NCBI GenBank assembly: GCA_037176845.1
Contig: JAYKXP010000139.1
Span: forward strand, 1-64,000
DNA from: Paramarasmius palmivorus
Taxonomy: Eukaryota > Basidiomycota > Agaricomycetes > Agaricales > Marasmiaceae
Length of the DNA stretch: 64,000 nucleotides
Reading direction: 5' to 3'
Shown one piece after another: positions 45,057 to 57,105 of the stretch. Position 1 is the first letter of the stretch. Every line of letters starts with the position of its first letter. The position numbers and the translations under genes are program-made. The notes beneath the pieces were generated by a model that was given only the letters and a program-made list of their open reading frames with translations, was not told the DNA's origin and searched no databases.

Positions 45057-45809
45057 GATAATGGTACCCCTCATCGTGCTAGGCGCGTGTTCGACTCCTT
45101 GTCATTTTGAATAACCGTCCTACTTATCCGATCAAATGTCCTGAGTCCTTCAAGGAGTAGCAGAGGTTTTGGGTCACGGTTGCATATCCGAAAACGCATG
45201 GTTTATGTTCAAATGTGGAGTGCCAAGCCCATACTTGTTCGAGAAAACTTCGATCCTTCCGACAAAACGCCAATGCCAAGCACTGAGCGATCTGACGCTT
45301 TGATCATATGGGGTAAGAACATTTCATATCATTAAAATCGTGTTGAAAGCGTGTAAATTGCTGAGGGGTATTTGCTCCAGATCAGAAGATGTCGAACCCA
45401 AGCCAGCTGGTCTAGGTATTCACTCCCTAGAATCCAGATTGGCACAGGACCCTGAGGCCTTGAGGCCTGACCGGCCTGACCTGCCACAGGCGCGTTGACG
45501 CTTTGATTTTACGGAGTCAACGTGTCAGTCTCCTGTTTATACATCATAGAAGTAGTGGTTGGGCTGTCAAGGGGTGTCAAAGGCGGAGTCGGGGTTGAAT
45601 TGTGGTTGGCTTTTCAACATGTTAGACGCTTCTTTTCGAAACGTGCAGATTCTTCCGAAAATTGAGGGCCATGACCATGATCTAAAAAATCTAGTTGCAG
45701 TCATGAACCGGCTCACTTTTGCCTCGCTTCGATAGCCAAGAATAACTTGAACATCCCAAATGTGAACGAAACTATGAGGATGATAATGTACAAACACGGC
45801 CGGGAGTAA
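45057..45809. other. Intergenic, no gene seen
   Basis: Contains a GGCC-rich patch near 45450-45490 (CTTGAGGCCTGACCGGCCTG) and no coding sequence with motif or splice support. Confidence 0.4.
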
Positions 45810-46910
45810 CTAGTTCCGTATGTCAATCAATTGCCTCGCTTCGGTCCAAACATCTCTGTCACTATCTGCCTCGAGCTCGATTCCCCACTCCAGAGCTACC
45901 GTTCTTGGAATATTAACACTACCAGCACGAAAAGTTTGAGCTCCACCTTCTAGAACAAAGCATAATTGACTGTATGCTTCTGGCCTCCGTACACAATCAC
46001 CAGCAATCGACATCCTAGCTCGTGAACTACCTTGAAGTCCGACGCCATCACTCTCATGAATGATGACTAGAGAAACCGTGGAAGGCAAATGTACAAAAGT
46101 CGCCAGTATGGCTGCCTGTATAGGCGCTACGTCCCGCGAAAACCCAATATAATCGAGGGCCAACTCTCTCAGCGATGATAAATGGTCGGTGCAAGGGAGT
46201 CGGCTCGACTCTTCTTGACGCATGACCACAATTAAGCGGGATAATGTTTTCATCCAGCCGCCTCTGGGTGGTCCACTGGGCGAGCTTAGCATGCTGCAGA
46301 ACATACACTGCGGTTCTGCCCCCGGCGAACGAAGTGTTGGTGTAATCATGTCGCAAGGACATTCGAGTTGACGAAGCTTGGGAAAGTCGTGGACGAAAAG
46401 AATGCTCCGGACTACCGTCGTTGGCTGGATGTCTCTGAGTGTAAGAACTTCAATAGTACTTGACACCTTGGAGAGCACGAGGGATAGCCCCATATGATGT
46501 TTGGGTCCAATCACTTGCGAAGGGCAGTAGGAGTAATGTGGTCTAGGCAGTGAGGCGTCGAGACACCAGGGAAATGACACTCCATTTGCATTGCCTCTGA
46601 CCAAGAGACGTCGAACGAGGGAAGACTTCGAAGGAGAGGTGGATAATGTCCGATAAAAATTGAAGATAGACTTGGGCGTCACGAGAGTGACTGTGTGGTA
46701 GAAGAGCCTCTCAACACTGGAGTAAATTACAATGAGAATAGTGCTAAATTCACAAAGAACCTTGGGAGCTCACCGAGGCGAGAGACAGCAACTGAGAAGT
46801 AAAACATGGGAGTTATTGAGAGGCCCCTCGTCTTCCAAGAGGTATCGCAAGATCATCAGCGAAATCTCGCAAGAGTTCCGTAGCCTCGAATGATCGTTGG
46901 GTCGGCACAT
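45810..46910 (-). CDS. F-box-type (LRR-like) hypothetical protein, about 340 aa
   Basis: Two exons: from ATG 46908-46910 (MCRPNDHSRLRNSCEISLMI) to about 46774, then about 45810-46715 after an intron (GTGAGC...CCAG). The junction region reads LLLSCCLSPR and VERLFYHTVTLVTPKSIFNF, the typical end of an agaricomycete F-box (CSLV.R.W, then R..LF..V.L). The N-terminal F-box helix itself (SLMILRYLLEDEGPLNNSHV) is recognisable but lacks the usual LP. The remainder has irregular Leu-rich spacing (IEVLTLRDIQ, FPKLRQLECP, LSSLRELALDYIGF). Role in SCF-type ubiquitination is inferred from the fold pattern. Confidence 0.58.
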
Positions 46911-47081
46911 AAGACTCGGAGAGGTTAAGTTAGACTGAACAAGAATGCAACTTTAATATATTTGTTTGGACAGGGATGTCAGTAGATATATCTCGATTAG
47001 CCACGATAGTCGAAGGACTCATGTTGCAGGTATGTAGTTTTCAAAGAAATGGAAGGCGAACGCATGTAAAAAGTACAGTTT

Positions 47082-49088
47082 CTAGTATATCTCGTCACCG
47101 TCCTCATCGTGAGCTTCGTTGATCGCTGGCAGCCCTCTGAATTGGACAGCTCGTGGACCAGATACCCTGTTAGTAGTATCGAGACCTGTGCTTTAGAGAG
47201 TCAGCCGGCCAGACCCGAGGAAGCGACTGAGTAGTAGTTCACCTGTTTCGTGGCGTGCGTAGACCAGGATCGACTTCCTCTGTGCTAATCGATAATCGCA
47301 ATATCAGCTAGAATGGACTAGGTGCAGGTTTGTTACACCCACTGTGCCTCATGGGGACCGGAACGTTCAGAAACATCCTCCGAAAGCCCCTCACCGAGAA
47401 TAGGGGCTATTGGCAGGTCAATGTGTATAGTTATAACATAGTGCTGAAACATACCGGATGAACCCACTTTCACGGGACTGGGGCTAACTCTTTCAGGTGA
47501 CTCTGGCACAATGGGAACGACAGGCGACGAGTACCTCCACACAGGACTACTTGCATGCTGACCACTTCCATCAGCGTCTAAAGCCCTTTGCTCCGCCTGG
47601 GAAGACACAGGGAATCCAAAGACCGACGTCGAAGGGAGATGCATCATCGGGTCAAGTTCCCTGTCTTTCCCCTTATTAGCTACGTAATGGGTTGAGCAGT
47701 AGGTCAGATCCTATGTGTTGTAACTCACTAGAAGAACGAAGGCTTCCGAGTCGTGAATGAGAGCTACCCTGCCTATTATCAGACTTGCGTCTTAGTGACG
47801 ACTGCTTGTTTCGACGAGGAAAATTAGCAGACCCAGAGGGCTCGCTTGAATGAGCAGAGGCTGTTGTTTTATCCGAGTCATTGGCAAGGCTTTGGGTCGC
47901 AATACCAGATAGTGTCACGTCGGCTTGAATGATAAATTCAGATACTAACTGATCAGGGAGAATAGATAGACGGACAATCCTCGCTCTTCCTAGCCGGGAC
48001 TGACGGTGTCACGTTAGCTTGAATTATAGTCAGACACTAGTAAATCAGGGATTATAAACAGACGTACAGCGAACACCGCTCTGACCCAGTACAGCTTCGA
48101 ACAGCTTTACAAGCTCCGGTTTGAAGTTGTGCTCAATCCAGTCTTCTACTATCGCACCATCCGTGTTGATAGGTAGACCCTCGGAAATACTATCCTTGAA
48201 GTCTGCCACAGCTCGGTCAAAAGCTCTTTTGAGAGGTGAGGAAACAAGACCGTGTGCAACGATGATGCCAGATACAACATCCCAGGGTACCTGATCCCCG
48301 TCGTAGAGTGCAGGGAGTAAACTGGCCATATGTTCTCCTATCGCAGCCGATATCTTGTGGAGCACATCGTGGAAGAAGGGACTAAGCTGAGTTCGAATGC
48401 GATCGGCCCATTCTCGTTTTCGTGCTTGGTCATTGCGGGTTTCGTGTCCTTGAACATATGAGAGGCTGAAGGACTAAGGTGCATGTGAAAGCTTACGTGA
48501 TCCCAGGAGCGAGAGGTTCAAGTAGTGCAGATCCAGCGCCGCTACCTCATCCTTCGTCCGCTTAAGAAGTTTCTGCAGCTCCATAATGAGGTTTGCACGA
48601 GTAAGCAGAGCGTACTGTGCCGAAGGTGGTCCATGGGCTACAGGACGTTTGGATTAGCAACCAGCAATGTGCATAACGCGGAAAAGTACACTCACAACTA
48701 GAGGTTGCTAATGGAAAGTAGGAAGCAAAGAAGAGTATTTGAGCGTATATCCATTTCTTGAACCCGCTGAATCTGAGTGATTGTGAGATATGTGGAAGGC
48801 GATATAGGAATATACTTAGCGTGCATTTTAGCGATCCGTTCTTGATTGGCTGTATGATAACAGATGGGGCTTAGTTGCATCTGTATGGAGAGGAGCAAAA
48901 CACCTACTCAGGACGAGAAGGACGCTAAGTATTGAAATCAAGACAACCTTCAGGTCAGACATGATTCCTTTGAGATCTCGGAGGCAACTAACAAGAAGAT
49001 GGAGGAGCGTGACAACGGGGGCGAGAATGAAAAAGACAGCAATCGCGATGACAGCAGCGACTAGTATAAGCCAGCTTCTGACAGCCAT
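47082..49088 (-). CDS. Membrane-anchored hypothetical protein, about 11 exons
   Basis: Start ATG 49086-49088: MAVRSWLILVAAVIAIAVFF and ILAPVVTLLHLLVSCLRDLK give one or two N-terminal membrane segments. Then, through consensus introns: FSGFKKWIYAQILFFASYFP, SAQYALLTRANLIMELQKLL, DEVAALDLHYLNLSLLGSRH, REWADRIRTQLSPFFHDVLH, WIEHNFKPELVKLFEAVLGQ. The C-terminal half is Ser/Pro-rich and disordered (RRKSDNRQGSSHSRLGSLRS, PESPERVSPSPVKVGSS), ending NEAHDEDGDEIY with a TAG at 47082-47084. The helical core followed by a phosphorylation-prone tail suggests a membrane scaffold; no named domain is recognised. Two adjacent intron-exon junctions (47930-48060) are a tandem duplication. Confidence 0.66.
47925..48068 (-). 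repeat. Duplicated intron-exon junction inside the 47082-49088 gene
   Basis: Minus-strand GTACGTCTGTTTATAATCCC...TTCAAG|CTAACGTGACACCGTC and GTCCGTCTATCTATTCTCCC...TTCAAG|CCGACGTGACACTATC are diverged copies of one unit of about 67 bp, in tandem. Each begins at a splice donor and ends in exon sequence (NVTPS / DVTLS), so the duplication created a new intron and a short new exon. Confidence 0.7.
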
Positions 49089-49263
49089 GGTTTGCGTTTT
49101 TGGCTATGGTGAGCTCGTTGAATATAAAAACGACTGTCGCTTTTGAATCCATGCAGGGCGAAGTGATATTCGGATACAGCCACTGATGGACTATCATGGT
49201 AGAAGATGTAATCCAGGACATTTTGTGACTATTACAGTGCCTATACATGCATTAATAGATACT

Positions 49264-49922
49264 TCACTTGCCACCCCTTGGCATATTACCCCATCTGCGC
49301 AATGTGTCTTCCCTAACCCAAGACGGTTTACCCCCAGTAAACTTGAAGAATTTGGTCGGATCTTGGGGATGCACAACAATATCGCCTGGTGCAATGAAAT
49401 GCCATTGCTTATCCATACCCAAAATCCAGCACTGTAGCGCTCCCGCACCCGTCGCTTGTTCATTTTTATGGAGGAAAAGGTCTCCGATGGTGTATTGTTC
49501 AGTGTAAGCGGGCGGGCTACTGATCAAGCCGTTGCCGCTACTAGACCAGAATGTGGCTTGTCTGTGAGTCGCAGGTACTGGCCCTGAAATTCCTGCCGGA
49601 AGCTCAACAGGAGGGGGGAGTAGTGCTCTGCACCATGTGCTAAGCTCAGGGTGTATGAGGACAACGAGAACATACTGAGTATTCTCATTCTCATTCTCAT
49701 GATCAGCGCTTTCCTCTACTACGGGGAGTTGAAACATCAATATCAAATATGTAAACGTGATAGGGTTGACCTACCCCCGAACCGAACCATCATTGCGGTA
49801 CCCTTTTCTTCATCGATCTCATATCGAATTCGTTGATGTTGGTAGGAGCGCGGGTGAGTGTCCTACAGCGAGCGTTGAACAATTAACACTGCTTCTTTTT
49901 CGAGATTTAGGGTGCGTACCAT
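49264..49922 (-). CDS. Small hypothetical protein, 3 exons
   Basis: The start codon ATG (49920-49922) is itself followed by an intron (GTACGC...TGTAG). Exon 2 reads DTHPRSYQHQRIRYEIDEEK, exon 3 (after GTAGGT...CGTAG) continues VEESADHENENENTQYVLVV to WVREDTLRRWGNMPRGGK at 49264. A CATTCTCATTCT microsatellite encodes the ENENEN run. The C-terminal part (YTIGDLFLHKNEQAT, KQWHFIAPGDIVVHPQDPTK, FFKFTGGKPSWVREDT) is beta-rich with aromatic residues. Family not recognised. Confidence 0.55.
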
Positions 49923-50046
49923 TGATACGTGAGGGTAGACGACGAACTTCGGCGTGCCTGTTCAAGTCTGAGTATTGACACTGATATCGATGAGATTACA
50001 TAATTCGCAATGTGTACACTAATTCCGTGCTACCACTGATTCCGTG

Positions 50047-51928
50047 CTACCATATGGAGCTCCTTGTCGCGCTTGGTGCGGTACTAGTACTCCTTGTCCC
50101 CGTTGCGTTGACGGAGTCGCTCCATTCCACGATCTTGATTCCTAAGTCTCGGATAAGTGGCCTTAAGGCAAGAGGGGATGAGGAACGCTGCATGCGGTCC
50201 AAAGCCACAGCGGCGACTACGATACCCGCGAACAGTATACTCGCGCATAAATATTTCCAAAGAACAGGTAATGGCTAAGAAGTAAATCATTTCAGCAGTG
50301 GTTGGCGTTTATGGGATGTACACTCACGCGTATATAGCTCCAGATGCCCGGTTCAGTGGACGATCTAGCAACCCATACCTTAACGCGAGTTTCGGGTCCT
50401 AGTTCCAAATCCGCCGTGGCGATGAGCCTCTTCTTTTTGCCATAGTTGATGTAAGCCTGGGTCGATAAACATCAGTGCTACTTCATCTAGGTAGGTTGCT
50501 ATCCTCACCACTAATGGAACCAAATGATTGGCTGCCGTCATTGTGAGTTGGGTTAGGTGGAACTTGAGAATAGGGCTCGCACCTACAGAGTGCTCCAGTA
50601 TCTGTACTACTGCAGCATCTTTATTGCCACTGCCGAGGTCGATTATGCAAGGTTTCCCTGTTGAGCTACCAACTAGAAGGTGGGAGCCGTCATCGATGAA
50701 TTCGAGATCGAGCGCCACATTGTTATTGTCGCTGAAGTTGTCCGGCAATGCTAACGTTCGTTTGAGGCGAAGGGGACTGAACAGCTGAAAAAGGTCGATC
50801 CCGTTGTAGAGATTCCAGGTTGCAACTATGAGCCCATCCGGCGACATTGCAGAGTTTCCACTGACGGTAACCACGAACATCAGTATTCTCCGCAAAGTGG
50901 ATCAAATTGAGCCATGCATATGCTCTGTGTCCCGTTCGAATTTTCCACTGCACTTGGCCATCATTTGCCTGAACATTGAAGCCACTGGATTTTGTTAGGT
51001 TGGGGATCAAAGAGCCTTATGTGTCAAGCTTACTAGACGCCAAAATTTTGGTCAACAAGAACAACCGTGTGTTCTTGTAGCCCTATGCTATGGAGTCCAA
51101 TTGGCTTGGGTAACGGTAATTCGCAATTGACCCCCCGATAACGAACTGAAGGGGCAACGAAGTGCGAGGCTACGACCCAGGATACTGAACCACGGAATCA
51201 GCCATTGACCGAGGAAGAAGTATTATTTACACACAGCGGGTGAATGGCCGTAATATGGTGACTTCTGCTCCATGTATGACCAGTAGGCGGTGATATTTGG
51301 TATCGTAATGCATTCTGGTGACCGGATGTCCCACACCAGCGATCTGATGTTGTTCAGGAAAAGATAGTAGAGATTTGAACCAGCTGATGGACTATGCGCG
51401 GTCATTAGTTCGCGAAGTGGAAGGCAAATAGTAACAAGAACCATTTTGACATACCTTGTCGTGCTTATACAGAAGAACACGGCCGTCCGCCATGCCAACA
51501 AACAGTTCCTTTGACGTGCTACCCCATCGTAAAGAGAGGGCAGGGCATCCTTGCTTCTCGTATTTCAGTGTCTGCCTGTGGTGATTATAGATGATGACGG
51601 TGCCTCCACGCGTACAGCAAGCCAGAAAGCGACCATCAGGTGAGAAGTTGATGTCGTTGACGTCGTCTCCAGGGTGGAATGTCGCCGTATGCTGATATTT
51701 CCAGGGCGTTGGGATCATGGCAAAGGACTTGAGGCTGATTGAAAGGGTGTATAATTTGTGATATTTGAATGTCATCGACAATAAAAGCGCTCGAGACGGC
51801 GGCCATGCCACGATCGTACCCTATAGGATCGAGGTAAAAGTTGTATGAAGTGGACCATGCCTGGTACGCACGGCGACTGTGCCGTTTCTCACCGGAGATG
51901 CGTGAAGTACACGCCTGGCTGAAACCAT
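50047..51928 (-). CDS. WD40-repeat protein with C-terminal membrane segment
   Basis: Start ATG 51926-51928, several exons to a TAG at 50047-50049. WD40-type blades: HPGDDVNDINFSPDGRFLAC with GGTVIIYNHH, CPALSLRWGSTSKELFVGMA with DGRVLLYKHD, GNSAMSPDGLIVATWNLYNG, and VALDLEFIDDGSHLLVGSST. The 3' exons read RLIATADLELGPETRVKVWV, then WKYLCASILFAGIVVAAVAL, a membrane helix, and a Ser/Thr-rich tail (TGTRSTSTAPSATRSS). A beta-propeller tethered to a membrane by a C-terminal helix would act as a protein-interaction platform; I recall similar uncharacterised WD40 proteins in agaricomycetes. Some middle exon borders (51000-51390, 50450-50600) are not resolved. Confidence 0.66.
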
Positions 51929-51966
51929 ATGAAGCTGATGCGCAACTATTTCGCCACACTGCTTGG

Positions 51967-51977
51967 CCTTTATAAGG
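51967..51977. promoter_or_regulatory. Shared palindromic TATA element between divergent genes
   Basis: CCTTTATAAGG reads as TATAAGG on the plus strand and TATAAAGG on the minus strand. It lies about 40-45 bp from both start codons (52010 plus, 51928 minus), which are only 81 bp apart. No other TATA-like sequence occurs in the gap. Confidence 0.5.
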
Positions 51978-52009
51978 AGGTATGATCTGGTAATCCTCAA
52001 CAAACTTCA

Positions 52010-53882
52010 ATGGAGAGAACTAACGCTGGCATATATGGTAGTGCGCCCAGACAACCTTCGACAGCCCCAAGAGCAGGCCAGGGAGTTCCGGTGCAGCCGT
52101 ACCAGGTGGGTATGACCATATCCTGGGGCATTCTCAACTAACTAAAATTTCTAGTATTATATGCCAGCTGCACCGGATAGGCCACCACTACGTCCTGCAA
52201 ACACAGGAGGAGTGTTTAGAGTGCGTCATTCGATCACTTTGAAGTTGCAATTTCCCTGACATCCGGAATATCAGGTGCTGTCCGCGACACTCCGTAGAGC
52301 GTCCAACACATTCTTTCCTCAACGAGTAAGCCGCCTGCACAAAGCCATCGATGACCGACTCATTTGAGCTATTAGGATGGACAGCCGGTCACAGACGTCC
52401 CGATGGGGGAGCAAGAAACCCAGAATGATCAAACACCAAATACAGAGGTGTGTCATTATTGTCGTTAAACCATAGTTGCGACTACGATATTCATATTTGA
52501 GCATGGACAGCCAGCCACAAACGTCCCGACAGACGTCCCGATGGGGGAGCATCAAACCCAGCATGGTCAAACACCAAATACAGAGGTATGTCGTCATACC
52601 ATAGTCGCGACTACGATATCCATTGTCGCCTTTCGTTGGCCAGGGAGCGCGTAGTACGCGTGTGGAAACGGTGGTGAGTGTCTCACACAACACAACGTAT
52701 TTCCGCTAACCATCTGCTTTGCTAGAACGAAGACGTAGCGCAAGTTCTGCTAGGGCTCAGAAATGAACTATCCAAATTCCATGGGGAGTTTAACACGTTC
52801 AAGAACGACATCCAAAAAGCTTTACCCAAAGCTCAAGGTCAGGGTCAAGCTCGCATCAAGAATACCCGTGCAGTTGACCGTATGAGACGAGAGGGGTGGA
52901 AACGGACGGAATCTCGTATTCTTCGGGGTCTCATCAGCACGCTTTGGTTGCAGCAGAGTATAGTGATGAATCAGCCGACTGAGCAGGAGATCACTTTGTA
53001 TTATCACAGAGTGATTACCAGTCCTGTTCGCATACGTCGCGCCCCACCCTCTATATACGACCTTGCGGCTGAGAGGGAGCAAGTTGCGGTCAAGTTTGTC
53101 CACTACAGCCGATCCATGAGCGAGGCACAGAAGATTTGGAATCTCGGCATGGCTAGATGGTTCGTTATCAAGTGGCTTATCCCGGAGGTTAACAGGCAGA
53201 TACCGTGGCTTCCAAGAGACATCCGTCCGAGGAGTGCATTGGAAGCCGGCGACGTAGAAGCCTTGGCGATGAAGACCATCAAACACATCCAGCACGTTGC
53301 CCAATCCAGGGACAGGACCAATACAGCGCAGAAGCTGGCAGCCGCGAAAGACAGCGAACAACGGCGAAGAGTAAGTGCTCCAACATGTTCGTCGTCTGGC
53401 TAGCATTATGATATACTTTCTTACAGCTGTTGAGACGTCGTATGGGCGAGGTCTCGAAGCGGGGGATGGAGGGGGGAAAGAAAGCACTATTGGCCTTGCA
53501 TATCGAAGGCATGTCTAGCACGGAGGACTTTGTCGATCCAGCAACTGGAACAAAACGGCAGGCCGTTCACAGACATCCTTTCCGATCGGCAGAAGCCACC
53601 AACTTCATACGGTGGGTAGACGATGCCATGAGGTGGAGGGAAACGAATGCTGTCAACGAGGTAGCAGGCGGCTCACGCGCTATCTTCCGGGAGGTCAATC
53701 GTCCGGACCGAGCGACGTCCAGGAGAGCAAGGCCAGAAATGGAACTGCCTCAAGGGTGGCCCGAGAACTTCTACAACTGGGAGGCAATCCAAGAAGCGAA
53801 GGGCATGACAAAAGAGGAGCTAATGGCCGCTCTCTCCGTCGTAGATGCTCAGCCTGACTGGCTTCGTGTTCAGGCCTTTTAA
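52010..53882 (+). CDS. Basic hypothetical protein with a duplicated exon, about 495 aa
   Basis: Eight exons in one frame: 52010-52105, about 52155-52220, 52275-52325, 52376-52447, 52502-52585, a 30 bp exon near 52644, 52735-53370 and 53427-53882. N terminus Pro/Gln/Gly-rich (QPSTAPRAGQGVPVQPYQ). Exons 4 and 5 are copies of each other (GQPVTDVPMGEQETQNDQTP and DVPMGEHQTQHGQTPNTE) and their introns are also alike. The C-terminal two thirds are helical and basic (RAVDRMRREGWKRTESRILR, AEREQVAVKFVHYSRSMSEA, LLRRRMGEVSKRGMEGGKKA) and end WPENFYNWEAIQEAKGMTKE with a short tail. No family recognised. It shares its promoter gap with the WD40 gene. Confidence 0.7.
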
Positions 53883-54476
53883 TCAAGGTATTGGGGATTT
53901 GATTCATCTCACAACTATATTGACATGGAATTCTTAGGAAACGAGGGGAAGATGTTCTTGAACGAAGACGGCTGGGACGCCGATCTGTGTTTGCGTAGAG
54001 TCCACTTCTACGTTGAAATTCCTGTATAGAAAGAGATTAGATTAGGAAATAGTGATAGTGCCTTTATTATATTCACCGATACAGTCTGTATCACTCAACG
54101 AGTGGGCTGCCTCTCACCCGTCGAAACCATCCTTGCTTCCGTTCCAGATTCCACCAGACGATGAGGTATGAGTTGAGGAAATGAAGCGATTGTGTTGCCA
54201 TATATTGCATTAAATGGGATGCTCGAAATTGAGAGCTATCTGCACCGGATTGGCCCTTCCCGAAACTTTCACCCTGTAGAATAGATGACCAGGGGGCGGC
54301 GACACGATACGCCTGATGCTCGCCGGGAAATCGACGTTTGGCGGGAACCTAAACGGTCGAGCGTGTTGCCTTGCACCTTGAATGGTGATAACTCTTCGAT
54401 AGGTGGCATTGACAGAGCTCAGGACTCTGGGACAGGTAAACCGGTTTCTGGAGCAGGGGGCAGGGAAATGGAAGGC
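53883..54476. other. Region before repeat copy D
   Basis: No gene supported on the plus strand. On the minus strand, a frame from the repeat runs on through 54210-54476 (ARQHARPFRFPPNVDFPASI), with coding-like composition. It may be a gene whose 5' part lies in the repeat, but this is not established. Confidence 0.3.
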
Positions 54477-55262
54477 GACACCACTAGGTTTGCACTCCTG
54501 CACTGCGGTGTTGAGGGTTGACAGGATGCGAAAGTACGCCATCATGAGAGCATAGAGAGGTTCTGGCACTGGCTTAAAGATCTCTGAATGCTAGCTATTG
54601 GAAGGCCGGGTTATGTCGTGACACAGGGAGACCAGAAGGGATTCATGAGACGCAATGAGCATTAGGAAGGCGTACAGTGAGTTCACCAGATTCACTGGGG
54701 ATATACGACACAACATCATCCCCACTGGATCGTTCACTGTAGCCGCTAGGACGCTCGTATGCCCATGTCCCCTTCGATTTTCCACCACGCAGTCGTTGTG
54801 AAGAGTAGCTGTAACTGAAAGCTAATGAAACTCAGGACGTCAGCTCCACCAAGATAACCAATATACAAGACATACCTTGAGTCGTGAAGCTCGCCTTGGA
54901 GGTCCAAAGACACAAAGTCGACCCCACAGTGATAATCGAAACCACCTGCGCTTTTGACAGATCCTGTGATATATTTGGATGGTTAACCATCCAGAATACC
55001 CAGAGCATCCGAGTCGCCTATTTCTTCGGTGCATACGGAGTGTTAACACTCCGGAGCATTGTTCTAGGTGATAGCTGTAGAGAGTAGAGTAGAACGCGGT
55101 GGAAAAGACGCGGGAGACGTCAAGCTCTTGAAGATTAGATAATGATTAATCAGCAACACTTCCGCATCTAGATCTGGCAGCTGCCTTCAAGTACTGTTCA
55201 TCTTCGATTTCTATTCTAAACTACTTACTGGTGCTCCGAAGGGTTAACCCTTCGTTTTGCAC
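54477..55262 (+). repeat. GTTAAC-palindrome element, copy D
   Basis: Shares about 0.79 kb with copies A, B and C. Palindromes TGGATGGTTAACCATCCA (54976-54993), CGGAGTGTTAACACTCCG (55036-55053) and CGAAGGGTTAACCCTTCG (55237-55254) are all perfect, while the sequence between the second and third is rearranged relative to copy A. Confidence 0.85.
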
Positions 55263-56475
55263 TTCTATTCTCAATAAGATTACCGCTTTGTGGAATCATG
55301 CCCCGGCCCATATGCCTGCTAACTACACTGGCACGCCTTCTCTAACAACCCTTTTGCTGGTTATCAGCCATAGTCTCAAGTTCAAAGTTCAACAATAATG
55401 ATAAGACCGTCTTGGCTCTCACTTCAATCTTCCTCGGAACGGTAGTCTCTTCATGGTATCCCAATTCTACTAGGGCTACCGATTGTGCATTCAGGTCAAT
55501 TGAAGATGGCCTGATGAAGCTGTTCATGTTTGTGTTTTTGCCTCTGGCGGTTTTCCGTCCTTCCACTGCTAATGTCTATTGCCGACAGTCATGGGTCCGG
55601 TATGATACTAGTGCAACGATATTGGTGTCTGTCACTCTCTAAAGCGTGAACAGATCGTCCACAAAACCCGTGTTTACTACAGACTCGGTGAAAGACAACG
55701 CGTCAGACATGAACCATTTCATTTGGTTGTAGGGAGGCATGTAAGGGAAACGCGCAAAGAAGAGACAGGTGCGCGTACATCTTGTTCCTCCTGAAACTCG
55801 AAGCCTTTATGCCAGTCTCCCCAGGCGGACTCGTCATTGCTCGACGGCTCGCTTGTATCTGCTGCATCAATCACCAGTACATCGACTATGTCGCTCGTGC
55901 TTCAGAGAGTTAACCATCTGTATGGACCTGGCTCAACGACTTAGATTTGCCGAAAAAATTCCATCGTAATAGGTCACCTTAGGTCACTTGTCCCAGTTGA
56001 CCGATCTGTCGTTGCGAATAATCCTCGGACCTCGCTTCTGGTACCCAGATCTAGAAATGGTTCTACAGAAGATTTCTATCGATTAAAATACATGCACCTC
56101 GCACGAGGCTTGTAACAACATTCCGAACCGATTGCACTGAGCGGTTCAAGCACACGGTACGAACCAAATTCCTGGCTTAAGCTCTCGCATAATCTTAAAG
56201 GAGCAACTCCCTAGGCTCGAATGATTGAATCCACGCGTTGAGCATGTGTCTCTCCCACTAGTTGATATCCGACATTGCATCTGCAATGAGTGCATGCTCG
56301 AACTGCCCGGTTTGCGTTACTGGCAACTTGTGGCTTTTTGGGGTTCGCATGTCAGCCTCAGCTTCTACGATCATTCGAATATTGGTAACGCCTAACACAT
56401 TTCATTCACGATGATGTTGTGCACCAAAGTTCATTGCACTTTGCCCGTTTTCAGCGGTCGTGGCTTAGATCTCTT
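55263..56475. other. No recognisable gene
   Basis: 1.2 kb with short frames only (55342-55566 minus, 55412-55642 plus). No motif, repeat or RNA gene identified. Confidence 0.4.
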
Positions 56476-56481
56476 TATAAA
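56476..56481 (+). promoter_or_regulatory. TATA box of the tail-anchored protein gene
   Basis: TATAAA (context CTCTTTATAAAGAGA, itself a palindrome) lies 45 bp upstream of the ATG at 56526; the leader between is TCATCATCATTGTC-like. Confidence 0.6.
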
Positions 56482-56525
56482 GAGACCCCTTGGAGGACTC
56501 CAAGTTCATCATCATTGTCATTGTC

Positions 56526-57105
56526 ATGTCGCGCAATGTGTTCTCCGGTGCCATGCGTCGTGACAATTCAGATCTTTTCCAATGGGAGCTAACATGATTC
56601 ACAGGTTCACGAAATGGTGTCGGCCCACGCCACCATGATTTCCGCTACCAATGCAGTATTGGAAGTTCAAGAAGACCGTTTGGGAACCGTCGAGCTTGAT
56701 CTCAAGGTATACAAGGTATGTGGCCAACATACAGGCGATGAACAAGACTGATAGGGCTCTCTACTATACATAGCATTTCGTGGACGATCTAGTGAAGGAA
56801 CACAGAAGCATACATCGCTACCTGCAATCAATTTCAGATGAAAACAAGGTCAGAACTACTCGTAAATTATGACAGGCTGTCTCAACGGCTGTTCTCAGGC
56901 ATTGCAGAATGACCTCGCAGTGCTGCATGTTACACTGGGGCGCAGAAGACTGGATGGAGGGTCGATGCTAAGTGATGGGAATGCGAATCAGGTAGGCGAG
57001 ACCGAGACCGTAATTCGGAAGAATTAACTCACATTAAGATACCAGTTTTTGTTTTGGCTTTGTGCCATGCTTCTCGCTGCAAGCCTCGCCAAGATGATTA
57101 TTTAA
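56526..57105 (+). CDS. Small coiled, tail-anchored membrane protein, 116 aa
   Basis: Exons 56526-56537, 56605-56715, 56774-56848, 56899-56991 and 57046-57105 keep one frame. After MSRN the protein is a long amphipathic helix (VLEVQEDRLGTVELDLKVYK, DDLVKEHRSIHRYLQSISDE, LQNDLAVLHVTLGRRRLDGG). It ends in a hydrophobic segment FLFWLCAMLLAASLAKMII with the stop straight after. This is the layout of a tail-anchored protein, cytosolic coil first and C-terminal membrane helix last, as in SNARE-like or organelle tether proteins. No SNARE zero-layer residue can be assigned. The first intron donor (GTGTTC) is weak; GTGCCA ten bases on is an out-of-frame alternative. Confidence 0.65.

Noticed and set aside
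45085..45110. Second B-box-like sequence (GTTCGACTCC)
   Set aside because: No paired T arm around it and no A box at a suitable distance.
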